A stretch of 21,254 nt of DNA from NCBI GenBank assembly GCA_965368115.1, contig CBDULQ010000033.1, positions 1 to 21,254 on the forward strand. Reading direction: 5' to 3'. How positions within the stretch are numbered: the first letter of the stretch is position 1; each line of letters begins with the position of its first letter. This stretch comes from CBDULQ01 sp965368115 (lineage in GTDB: Bacteria; Pseudomonadota; Gammaproteobacteria; SZUA-229). The translations under genes were made by a program, and so were the position numbers. This document shows, one piece after another, positions 7,064-14,014 of this stretch. Under the pieces are notes generated by a model. The model was not told where the DNA came from. It saw nothing but the letters and a program-made list of their open reading frames with translations, and made no database searches.

Positions 7064-7088
7064 AAACTGTATACATTAACTCAGAGCA

Positions 7089-7469
7089 TTAGCCCATACT
7101 CTTAGCCCAAACCATCCCCACATAAGCAGCACCAATACATAGCACCACATTCAGCAACACATTCAACAGAGCACGGGTCATTAACCCCTGTTGCATCAGG
7201 TCCAGTGTATCCCAGGAAAATGTCGAAAATGTGGTAAGTGCGCCGAGTACGCCGACCACCAGACCAAGACGCAATTCCTGCGGCACATTGAAACGTTCGA
7301 CCAGCAGGATCGATAACAGGCCGATGGCGAAGGAACCGAGTATGTTCACCGCGAGGGTGCCATAGGGAAAAGCACGTCCGGTCCAGGCATAAATACCGGA
7401 GGAAATGCCGTAGCGCAACATGGCGCCGACGGCACCTCCACAAGCAACGAACAACAGCGTCTTGAGCAT
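7089..7469 (-). CDS. crcB: Fluoride exporter CrcB/Fluc
   Basis: This small four-helix membrane channel works as a dual-topology dimer and exports fluoride. Family motifs are all present: GGAVGAMLRY at 11-20, GTLAVNILGSF near 37-47 with the conserved Asn42, and TTFSTFS at 79-85 carrying the phenylalanines that line the fluoride path. The length of 126 residues is typical. The gene starts only 5 nt after the acnB stop, so it is almost surely cotranscribed with acnB. No fluoride riboswitch precedes it. Its usual partner serS lies downstream, beyond the inserted cassette. Confidence 0.96.
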   Translation of the reverse strand: MLKTLLFVACGGAVGAMLRYGISSGIYAWTGRAFPYGTLAVNILGSFAIGLLSILLVERFNVPQELRLGLVVGVLGALTTFSTFSWDTLDLMQQGLMTRALLNVLLNVVLCIGAAYVGMVWAKSMG

Positions 7470-7474
7470 CAGGC

Positions 7475-10039
7475 TCAGGCCGCGACGATCGGAATCACCT
7501 TGACCTTGTCGGCGACATCCTTGTATTCACTGATCTCATGGAAATTGAGATAACGGTAAATATCGTTGCTCATCGGCTGCAGGTCTTTCATGTAGTCCAG
7601 ATACTCATCCATGGTGGGAATGCGGCCGAGAATACCGGTCACCGCACTCAGCTCCGCGGAAGCCAGGAACACGTTGGCGTCCTTACCCAGACGGTTGGGG
7701 AAGTTACGCGTTGAAGTGGACAATACGGTTGCACCGTCTGCAACCCGCGCCTGGTTACCCATGCATAATGAGCAGCCGGGCATCTCGGTACGCGCACCGG
7801 CCTTGCCGAACACACTGTAGATACCCTCTTCCGTCAACTGATGTTCGTCCATCTTGGTGGGCGGGGCGATCCACATGCGTGTGGGTACACTGGTGGTTTT
7901 TTCCAGCACCTTGGCCGCGGCCCGGTAATGACCGATGTTCGTCATGCAGGAACCGATGAAGACTTCATCGACATGAGTGCCCTGCACCTCGGACAGCGGC
8001 TTGATATCGTCCGGGTCGTTCGGACAGGCCAGTAACGGTTCCTTGATTTCGTTGAGATCGATTTCGATGATCTCCGCATATTCCGCATCCGCATCCGGCT
8101 CCAGCAATTGCGGATTCTTCAACCATTCTTCCATGGCTTCGATACGACGTTGCATGGTCCGCTTGTCTTCGTAATCGTTGGCGATCATCCACTTCAACAG
8201 AGTGATGTTGGAGTTCAGATATTCGATGATCGGCTCCTTGTTCAAACGCACGGTACAGCCGTTGGCGGAACGCTCCGCGGAAGCATCGGATAATTCAAAC
8301 GCCTGTTCGACTTTCAGATCCGGCAGGCCTTCGATTTCCAGTACGCGTCCGTTGAATACGTTCTTTTTGCCTTTCTTCTCGACGGTCAGCAAACCTTTCT
8401 GAATCGCCGCATAAGGAATCGCGTTCACAAGATCGCGCAGCGTGATGCCCGGCTGCATTTCACCCTTGAAACGCACCAGTACCGACTCGGGCATATCCAG
8501 TGGCATTACACCCAGTGCGGCAGCAAACGCCACCAGACCGGAACCGGCCGGGAAACTGATACCCATAGGAAAACGGGTGTGGGAGTCACCACCGGTGCCG
8601 ACGGTATCCGGCAGGATCATCCGATTCAGCCAGGAGTGAATAATACCGTCACCGGGGCGCAGCGACACACCGCCGCGGGTGTTCATGAAATCCGGCAGAT
8701 CATGTTGCAGTTTGATATCGACCGGTTTCGGGTAAGCCGCGGTATGGCAGAACGACTGCATCACCAGGTCGGCGGAAAAACCGAGACAGGCCAGTTCCTT
8801 GAGTTCGTCGCGCGTCATGGCGCCGGTGGTATCCTGGGAACCGACCGTCGCCATGCGCGGTTCACAGTAAGTGCCGGGACGTACACCATCGACACCACAG
8901 GCATGACCGACCATTTTCTGTGCCAGAGTGAAACCCTTGCCGGTATCCTGCGGTGCAACCGGGCGCACAAACACGTCACTGGGTTCCAGATTGAGAAATT
9001 CACGCGCCTTATCGGTCAGACCGCGACCGATGATCAACGGGATACGTCCTTTGGCACGTACTTCGTCAGCCATGGTGGTGGGACGTAAATCAAATTTACA
9101 GATTTCGTCACCGGCTTCGTTGAGAATGACGCCGTCTTTCGGGCGCAGACGAATCACATCACCGGTGTCCATATTTTCCACATCGCATTCGATGGGCAAC
9201 GCACCGGAGTCTTCCGCGGTATTGAAAAAGATCGGCGCGATCTTGCCGCCGAGAATAACACCGCCTTCGCGCTTGTTGGGCACATGGGGAATATCGCGAC
9301 CCATATGCCAGAGCACAGAGTTGATGGCCGATTTACGTGACGAACCGGTACCGACCACATCGCCGACGTAAGCCAGCGGGTGACCTTTTTGTTTCAGCTT
9401 TTCGATGGTTTCGATGGGATCATCCATCTTGCTGACCAGCATCGACTTGGCGTGCAGCGGAATATCCGGACGACTCCAGGCTTCGGTGGCCGGCGACAGG
9501 TCGTCGGTGTTGGTTTCGCCGGGTACCTTGTACACGGTCAGGGTAATTTCATCCGCCAGTTCAGGCCGGTTGAGGAACCATTCTGCATTGGCCCAGGATT
9601 CCATCACCTGTTTCGCATATTGATTGGTATTCACTTTTTCCGCTACGTCATGGAATGCATCGTATATCAGCAGCGTGCGTGACAATGCAGCAGCCGCGGT
9701 CGGTGCAGTCACGTCGTCATCGAGACAGTCGATCAGCGGCTGGATGTTGTAACCGCCGAGCATGGTACCGAGTAACTCGGTCGCGTACTCGCGGCTGATC
9801 AGATCACATGCGGTATTGCCCTTGGCTACGTCGGCCAGAAACGCAGCCTTGACGTAAGCCGCCTGGTCGACCCCCGGCGGTACCCGCTCCACCAGCAGGT
9901 ACATGAGTTCTTCGGTATCGGCGTTGCCGGGATTCTTGATCAGCTCGATCAGGTCGGCGACCTGTTGAGCATCCAGTGGCAGGGGAGGCAAACCCTCGTT
10001 TGCGCGTTCTTCGACATGTTTTCGATAGGCTTCAAGCAC
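7475..10039 (-). CDS. acnB: Aconitate hydratase B (bifunctional aconitase/2-methylisocitrate dehydratase)
   Basis: AcnB interconverts citrate and isocitrate through cis-aconitate in the TCA cycle; the apo form can also bind mRNA. The chain shows the AcnB-specific N-terminal HEAT-like domain (LEAYRKHVEERANEG), then the swivel domain and the catalytic core. The three [4Fe-4S] ligands are C698 in GSCMTNIGH and C756 and C759 in GCSLCMGNQ. I chose the GTG at 10039: AAGGA lies 7 nt upstream, and the next residues align exactly with the E. coli start MLEEYRKH. In-frame starts at 10054 and 10114 would add residues without counterpart in the family. The resulting 854 residues match the usual 850-870. 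It is the first gene of an acnB-crcB unit, below the iscR terminator. Confidence 0.97.
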   Translation of the reverse strand: MLEAYRKHVEERANEGLPPLPLDAQQVADLIELIKNPGNADTEELMYLLVERVPPGVDQAAYVKAAFLADVAKGNTACDLISREYATELLGTMLGGYNIQPLIDCLDDDVTAPTAAAALSRTLLIYDAFHDVAEKVNTNQYAKQVMESWANAEWFLNRPELADEITLTVYKVPGETNTDDLSPATEAWSRPDIPLHAKSMLVSKMDDPIETIEKLKQKGHPLAYVGDVVGTGSSRKSAINSVLWHMGRDIPHVPNKREGGVILGGKIAPIFFNTAEDSGALPIECDVENMDTGDVIRLRPKDGVILNEAGDEICKFDLRPTTMADEVRAKGRIPLIIGRGLTDKAREFLNLEPSDVFVRPVAPQDTGKGFTLAQKMVGHACGVDGVRPGTYCEPRMATVGSQDTTGAMTRDELKELACLGFSADLVMQSFCHTAAYPKPVDIKLQHDLPDFMNTRGGVSLRPGDGIIHSWLNRMILPDTVGTGGDSHTRFPMGISFPAGSGLVAFAAALGVMPLDMPESVLVRFKGEMQPGITLRDLVNAIPYAAIQKGLLTVEKKGKKNVFNGRVLEIEGLPDLKVEQAFELSDASAERSANGCTVRLNKEPIIEYLNSNITLLKWMIANDYEDKRTMQRRIEAMEEWLKNPQLLEPDADAEYAEIIEIDLNEIKEPLLACPNDPDDIKPLSEVQGTHVDEVFIGSCMTNIGHYRAAAKVLEKTTSVPTRMWIAPPTKMDEHQLTEEGIYSVFGKAGARTEMPGCSLCMGNQARVADGATVLSTSTRNFPNRLGKDANVFLASAELSAVTGILGRIPTMDEYLDYMKDLQPMSNDIYRYLNFHEISEYKDVADKVKVIPIVAA

Positions 10040-10081
10040 AGCTGATTCCTTCATGGATGGATTTGGAAATGTTTGCCGCCC

Positions 10082-10087
10082 ATTATA
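10082..10087 (-). promoter_or_regulatory. Possible -10 element for acnB
   Basis: A perfect TATAAT on the minus strand lies 42 nt upstream of the chosen acnB start, directly after the T-tail of the terminator at 10089-10111. No good -35 hexamer stands at 16-18 bp, since that position falls in the GC terminator stem. An activator-dependent promoter is possible. Confidence 0.4.
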
Positions 10088-10088
10088 C

Positions 10089-10111
10089 AAAAAAGCCCGC
10101 AGGCGCGGGCT
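10089..10111 (-). terminator. Rho-independent terminator after iscR
   Basis: On the minus strand the stem GCCCGC-GCCT-GCGGGC is followed by six T. This is a strong intrinsic terminator placed between iscR and acnB. It directly follows a second, longer hairpin (10113-10159). Confidence 0.85.
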
Positions 10112-10112
10112 C

Positions 10113-10159
10113 AAAAAGTATCATAATCCCCTGGGAGGGTATGGATTATGAGACTTTTT
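10113..10159. repeat. Long 17-bp inverted repeat between iscR and acnB
   Basis: The left arm (10113-10129) and right arm (10143-10159) pair at 16 of 17 positions, with a single A/G mismatch (10120/10152), around a 13-nt loop. The ends are A5 and T5, so it could act as a terminator on either strand. The stem interior is AT-rich (TCATAATCC). On the minus strand it lies immediately before the GC-rich terminator. The remaining stretch 10160-10298 up to the iscR stop shows only a small CGGCAA/TTGCCG hairpin at 10225-10238 and no gene I can support. Confidence 0.8.
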
Positions 10160-10298
10160 AGTTCATATCGTCCGCGCCACACGGGGCGGCATTCGGCAAA
10201 TTAAGATTGAAACAGGGGCTGAATCGGCAACTTTGCCGCTGACCGCCGTACAACCCGCGTGCCGAACCGATGGGGTCGGCCGGGGTGTTTCGGGTCGA

Positions 10299-10802
10299 TT
10301 AACTGGCCTGACGCTGCTGCTGTTGCAGGACTTCGGCCTGACGGCGCGCCAGAATAAAGCGGCCATTGATTTTATCGCGCTGGATAGCCAGCTCGTGAAT
10401 ACCGGGGCGGTTGGCAAATTGCGCCAGAGTAATACCGCTGAGGAATTCATACAGGCGATTGCTCAGCTCTACCCACAGTTCATGAGTCAGACACTGCTCA
10501 CCTTCCTGACAATTGCCTTCATTGTTACAGGCGGTTACATCCACTTTTTCGTCCACCGCACTGATGATGTCGGCAATGGAAATCTGATCGGCCGGGCGAG
10601 ACAGCTTGTAACCACCGCCGGGACCACGTACACCTTCAACCAGACCTTTCTTGCGCAGCTTGGCGAACAGTTGTTCGAGGTAGGACAGGGAAATGCCCTG
10701 ACATTGCGAAATATCGGCGAGTGTTACCGGACCGGCGTTGTCGTGGATCGCCAGATCCATCATCGCGGTTACTCCGTAACGGCCTTTTGTAGAAAGTCTC
10801 AT
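10299..10802 (-). CDS. iscR: Fe-S cluster-sensing transcription factor IscR (Rrf2 family)
   Basis: This winged-helix regulator senses cellular Fe-S status. It begins MRLSTKGRYGVTAMMDLA, the IscR/Rrf2 N-terminus, and shows the wing motif VRGPGGGYKL near 58-67. The [2Fe-2S] ligands fall at C92, C98, C104 and H107, the same numbers as in E. coli IscR, which separates it from NsrR and RsrR. At 167 residues it is slightly longer than E. coli IscR because of a glutamine-rich tail (EVLQQQQRQ). I chose the ATG at 10802, with AAGG 8 nt upstream; the in-frame GTG at 10811 overlaps that ribosome site. Two IscR-type boxes lie in its promoter, so it probably represses itself. Unusually, no iscSUA genes follow: tandem hairpins and then acnB do. 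Confidence 0.95.
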   Translation of the reverse strand: MRLSTKGRYGVTAMMDLAIHDNAGPVTLADISQCQGISLSYLEQLFAKLRKKGLVEGVRGPGGGYKLSRPADQISIADIISAVDEKVDVTACNNEGNCQEGEQCLTHELWVELSNRLYEFLSGITLAQFANRPGIHELAIQRDKINGRFILARRQAEVLQQQQRQAS

Positions 10803-10815
10803 AATGGTCACCTTA

Positions 10816-10840
10816 AAACCTGAGTAATTTAGTAGGAAAT
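10816..10840 (-). promoter_or_regulatory. IscR type 1-like binding site, proximal
   Basis: Read on the minus strand, this 25-bp block agrees with the E. coli type 1 IscR consensus, as I remember it, at 20 of 25 positions, including CCxACTAAATTACTCAGG. It lies between the -10 region and the ribosome site of iscR, where bound holo-IscR would block transcription. Confidence 0.65.
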
Positions 10841-10865
10841 TATCTTAACCTAGTAAAGTAGTCAA
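10837..10865 (-). promoter_or_regulatory. iscR promoter (sigma70-like)
   Basis: On the minus strand TTGACT (10860-10865) is followed after 17 bp by TAATTT (10837-10842), or after 15 bp by GATAAT (10839-10844). The -35 lies inside the distal IscR box, as in the E. coli iscR promoter. Confidence 0.6.
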
Positions 10866-10869
10866 GTAT
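10845..10869 (-). promoter_or_regulatory. IscR type 1-like binding site, distal
   Basis: The minus-strand block starts ATACTTGACTACTTTACTAG and agrees with the type 1 consensus at 20 of 25 positions; the first 11 all match. It covers the -35 element. Paired with the proximal box it supports negative autoregulation. Confidence 0.7.
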
Positions 10870-10904
10870 TCCCTGGGAGATATTTAACCTTTCTATCCCT
10901 GGGA
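10870..10904. promoter_or_regulatory. Two direct copies of TCCCTGGGA upstream of the iscR promoter
   Basis: The near-palindrome TCCCTGGGA occurs at 10870-10878 and again at 10896-10904, 26 bp apart. The first copy abuts the distal IscR box. This spacing on an upstream face suggests a protein-binding pair, but I do not recognise the factor. Confidence 0.4.
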
Positions 10905-10950
10905 ACTTCGGGAGATAACCATTAAATTCTTTTAAAACAATAGATTAGGA

Positions 10951-11313
10951 CTACTTACCCAATTCGGACAGCTCTCTGTCCATTTCTCCCGGATCGGAAA
11001 AATTGAGCTCCAGCAAGCGCCGCAGGTGGGTGAGACTGTCCAGGTCGATGTTATTCCAGGCCAGCCCCCAGTGCGCTTCGTTGATGTGACTGATGCGCGC
11101 CTGCATCTTGATCGCGGCGTCCGCACCCAGCATCAGCTCGATGTCATAGTCATGATCGCGGCGGGCTTCGATGTCGGAGGGCGGCACAACCAGCATGCCT
11201 TTCAGGGAAATATCCTCCAGCGCACAGCTCCATTCTTCCGCGCCATCGGACATGATGACTTCGGCGATAAAGGGAATGCGCTGGTAGTGACGACGGTCGG
11301 TGTCTTGGCTCAC
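10951..11313 (-). CDS. PilZ domain protein (probable cyclic di-GMP receptor)
   Basis: This is a single-domain PilZ protein of 120 residues. The cyclic di-GMP binding signature is complete: RRHYQR supplies the RxxxR arginines near the N-terminus, and DISLKG supplies the (D/N)xSxxG motif about 25 residues later. The final strands (HWGLAWNNID) also fit PilZ. I chose the GTG at 11313 because AGGG lies 7 nt upstream; an in-frame TTG at 11373 would add 20 residues rich in Gly and Ser without domain content. It follows yejF by 71 nt on the same strand and may share the yej transcript. Its target cannot be told from the context. Confidence 0.88.
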   Translation of the reverse strand: MSQDTDRRHYQRIPFIAEVIMSDGAEEWSCALEDISLKGMLVVPPSDIEARRDHDYDIELMLGADAAIKMQARISHINEAHWGLAWNNIDLDSLTHLRRLLELNFSDPGEMDRELSELGK

Positions 11314-11384
11314 GGTGAAACCCTGTCTGCTGTATGGATTACCTGAGTATAGACCGCCACCCTGCCCCGACAAGGGAACAGGGC

Positions 11385-12980
11385 TCAGATCAGTGCCGCC
11401 GACAGCAATTGCCGGGTATATTCCTCGCGCGGCCCGCTGAACACGGTTTCCGTTTCGCCCTGTTCGACGACCCGCCCCGCTTTCATGACGATCATACGAT
11501 GCGATATGGCGCGCACCACTTTCAGGTCGTGACTGATGAACAGGTAACTCATACCGTAGCGCTGTTGCAGGTCGACCAGCAGTTCCAGCACCTGTTTCTG
11601 TACCGACACATCCAGTGCGCTGGTCGGCTCATCCAGCATAATCAGTTTCGGTTCCAGCACAACGACCCGGGCGATGGCAATACGCTGCCGTTGACCACCG
11701 GAAAATTCGTGGGGATAACGCCACAGCACCGATTCATCCAGACCGACTTCATTGAGTATGGCGATCACTTTCTGCCGACGTTGTTCTGTGCTCAGTTGCG
11801 GATAGTGCAATTGCAGACCTTCACCGACGATCTGCTCCACAGTCATGCGCGGCGACAATGACGAGAACGGATCCTGGAACACCACCTGAAATTCCTTGCG
11901 CAGCGGCGTCACCTGCTTCTGGCTCAGTTGCTGCAGATCATGGCCATCGAAATGTATATCGCCGATGGATTGCTGCAATCGTAACAATGCCATGCCCAGG
12001 GTGGTTTTACCGGAACCGGATTCGCCGACGATACCCAGTGTCTCGCCTTTCGCCAGTGTCATGTTCACCTGGTCAACCGCTTTCACCTCGCCGATCTTGC
12101 GTTTGAAAAAACCGCGCGTAATCGGAAAATAAATGCGCAGGTCACGTGCCGACAGCAGTGTTTCTTCGGAGGGTTTGATTTCATCGGCGAGCCGCGGCGG
12201 TTCCGATGCAATCAGTTTTTGCGTGTATTCCTGCTGCGGATTGTTGAACAGTTCGTCTTTACTGTTCTGCTCAACGATTTCACCGTCTTTCATGACGCAC
12301 ACATATTCCGAGTAATGACGCACCAGGTTGAGGTCATGGGTGATCATCAGCACGGACATATTGAATTCTTGCTGTAGATCACCGAGCAGTTCCAGAATCT
12401 GCTTCTGAATAGTCACGTCCAGTGCAGTGGTCGGCTCATCGGCGATTAACAGTTTTGGATCACAGGCCAGCGCCATGGCGATCATGACCCGCTGACGCTG
12501 CCCACCGGACATCATGTGTGGAAAACTGTCGATATGTCGATGCGGTTCAGGTATACCCACACGGTCGAGCAATTCAATCGCACGGGTGCGGGCCGCCTGT
12601 TTTGACAAAGACTGGTGATAGACCATGGTTTCTATCAGCTGGTCGGCGACGGGATACACCGGATTCAGCGAGGTCATCGGCTCCTGGAAAATCATCGAAA
12701 TGTCCTGACCACGAATCCGCCGCATCTGCTCATCGCTGTAGTGCAGGATGTCCTGCCCCTGATACAGAATTTCACCGCTGGGATAAGTCACCTGGTGACT
12801 GTCGTGAAGACGCATCAACGACAGGGCGGTCACCGATTTACCGGAACCCGACTCACCTACCAGCGCAATGTTCTGCCCATCATGAATATCGAAGCTCACG
12901 CCGCGTACCGCATCCACCACAGACTCCGGAGTACGGAACTGAACGCTGAGATTTTTAACCTGAATAATCGGCGTCGTCAT
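11385..12980 (-). CDS. yejF: Peptide ABC transporter ATP-binding protein YejF (two fused ATPase domains)
   Basis: This is the cytoplasmic ATPase of a peptide importer, with both nucleotide-binding domains in one chain of 531 residues. Domain 1 has Walker A GESGSGKS at 42-49, signature SGGQRQRV and Walker B LLIADEPTTALD. Domain 2 has Walker A GESGSGKT at 319-326, signature FSGGQRQRIAIAR and LIMLDEPTSALD. Each domain carries the oligopeptide-transporter C-terminal extension (GEIVEQNS..., GRVVEQGE...). Two adjacent ATG codons (12983, 12980) follow AGGAAGGG; the second has the better spacing. The first overlaps the yejE stop as ATGA. It is the last gene of yejABEF. Confidence 0.95.
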   Translation of the reverse strand: MTTPIIQVKNLSVQFRTPESVVDAVRGVSFDIHDGQNIALVGESGSGKSVTALSLMRLHDSHQVTYPSGEILYQGQDILHYSDEQMRRIRGQDISMIFQEPMTSLNPVYPVADQLIETMVYHQSLSKQAARTRAIELLDRVGIPEPHRHIDSFPHMMSGGQRQRVMIAMALACDPKLLIADEPTTALDVTIQKQILELLGDLQQEFNMSVLMITHDLNLVRHYSEYVCVMKDGEIVEQNSKDELFNNPQQEYTQKLIASEPPRLADEIKPSEETLLSARDLRIYFPITRGFFKRKIGEVKAVDQVNMTLAKGETLGIVGESGSGKTTLGMALLRLQQSIGDIHFDGHDLQQLSQKQVTPLRKEFQVVFQDPFSSLSPRMTVEQIVGEGLQLHYPQLSTEQRRQKVIAILNEVGLDESVLWRYPHEFSGGQRQRIAIARVVVLEPKLIMLDEPTSALDVSVQKQVLELLVDLQQRYGMSYLFISHDLKVVRAISHRMIVMKAGRVVEQGETETVFSGPREEYTRQLLSAALI

Positions 12981-14014
12981 CATCCCTTCCTGGTGTCAAA
13001 GGCTTCGCGTAACGCTTCGCCGATAAAGATCAACAACATCAATGCACCCACCAGCACACCGAAGGTGGTTAAGGACAGCCACCAGGCGGAAATGTTTTCC
13101 TTACCCTGGGACAGCAGTTCACCCAGGCTCGGCGTGGATGGCGGCACACCCAGCCCCAGATAGTCCAGGCTGGTCAGGGCGAGAATCGCACCGGAAATAC
13201 GGAACGGCAGAAAAGTAATCACCGGCGTCATGCTGTTCGGCAACAAATGCCGGAACATGATGGTTCGATTGTTCAGCCCGAGAGCCCGTGCTGACTTGAC
13301 GTATTCCAGGTTACGCCCCTTGAGGAACTCGGCACGCACGTAATCGGACAAACCCATCCAGCCGAACATGGACAACAGCACAATCAACAGCAAAACGCTG
13401 GGCTGGAAAATAGAAGCAAAAATAATCAACAGGTAAAGCTCGGGCATGGAACCCCAGACTTCTATAAAGCGCTGGAACAACAAATCGGTACGACCACCGA
13501 AATAGCCCTGGATTGCACCGGCTACGATGCCGATAAAAGTGCCGACAATGGTCAGTGCAAACCCGAACAGTATCGACAGACGGAAGCCGTAAATAAGCCG
13601 GGCCAGCACATCGCGACCGTGATCGTCGGTACCCAGCATATTATATTCCGATGGCGGTGCTGGATTGGGCAAGCTGGATTCATAACTGATGGTTTCGTAA
13701 TCGTATGGATTCCACGGCTCGATCATCCAGTTACCATTGTTGTTCAGAATATTGCGAACATATTCATCCTTGTAATCCGCTTCAGTTTCAAAGTCACCGC
13801 CGAATTCAGTCTCCGGGTAGAACTTAAAAATCGGGAAATAGTATTCACCCTGGTACCTGACCACTAACGGTTTATCGTTGCTAAGTACTTCTGCAAACAG
13901 GCTCAGCGTAAACAGGACACAGAAAATCCATAAGCTGTAATAACCCCGTTTATTCGACTTGAAGCGATGCCAGGCGCGCCGTGTTGGCGACATGTGAGCT
14001 TGATTATTGATCAT
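12980..14014 (-). CDS. yejE: Peptide ABC transporter permease YejE
   Basis: This is the second inner-membrane permease of the peptide importer, 344 residues. The N-terminal region (MSPTRRAWHRFKSNKRGYYS) precedes a first helix at about 25-45. A large periplasmic insertion (about 50-140, with the NMLGTDDHGRDVLARLIYG motif at its end) follows, as in YejE/OppC. Then come the BPD_transp_1 helices with the cytoplasmic EAA loop (KSARALGLNNRTIMFRHLLP) that docks the ATPase. The start overlaps the yejB stop by 4 nt as ATGA, and the stop overlaps yejF, so the chain is coupled throughout. Confidence 0.95.
   Translation of the reverse strand: MINNQAHMSPTRRAWHRFKSNKRGYYSLWIFCVLFTLSLFAEVLSNDKPLVVRYQGEYYFPIFKFYPETEFGGDFETEADYKDEYVRNILNNNGNWMIEPWNPYDYETISYESSLPNPAPPSEYNMLGTDDHGRDVLARLIYGFRLSILFGFALTIVGTFIGIVAGAIQGYFGGRTDLLFQRFIEVWGSMPELYLLIIFASIFQPSVLLLIVLLSMFGWMGLSDYVRAEFLKGRNLEYVKSARALGLNNRTIMFRHLLPNSMTPVITFLPFRISGAILALTSLDYLGLGVPPSTPSLGELLSQGKENISAWWLSLTTFGVLVGALMLLIFIGEALREAFDTRKG

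Larger units (their letters stand above)
6584..7066. mobile_element. Candidate mobile cassette: GIY-YIG gene bounded by a perfect 34-bp inverted repeat
   Basis: Positions 6584-6617 and 7033-7066 are exact reverse complements over 34 bp. They enclose the inner GC-type arms and the GIY-YIG gene, 483 bp in all. The cassette lies between crcB and serS with only about 22-25 nt of native sequence left on each side. I looked for a target-site duplication at the edges and found none. Mobility is inference: the layout resembles REP-flanked RAYT genes, but the nuclease belongs to another superfamily and no transposase is present. Confidence 0.6.

Noticed and set aside
6584..7066. CRISPR array
   Set aside because: Only two inverted copies with unlike inner spacers and a gene between; no direct repeat series.
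6882..7076. Open frame crossing the repeat copy B
   Set aside because: It runs through the palindromic repeat and the start of the GIY-YIG gene in another frame and lacks any motif.
6559..7088. Target-site duplication around the GIY-YIG cassette
   Set aside because: Flanks just outside the 34-bp repeats (ending in GTT on one side, starting CTG on the other) share no direct repeat of useful length.
7470..7474. Fluoride riboswitch before crcB
   Set aside because: Only 5 nt separate acnB and crcB, so there is no room, and the region before acnB lacks the motif.
10113..10159. tRNA-like element suggested by CTCATAATCC, which resembles a CAT anticodon loop
   Set aside because: No acceptor, D or T arms can be built around it; the sequence is simply one arm of the long inverted repeat.
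10233..10823. 196-codon plus-strand open frame opposite iscR
   Set aside because: Antisense shadow: IscR on the minus strand has its full set of cluster ligands, a promoter and a ribosome site, while this frame has none.
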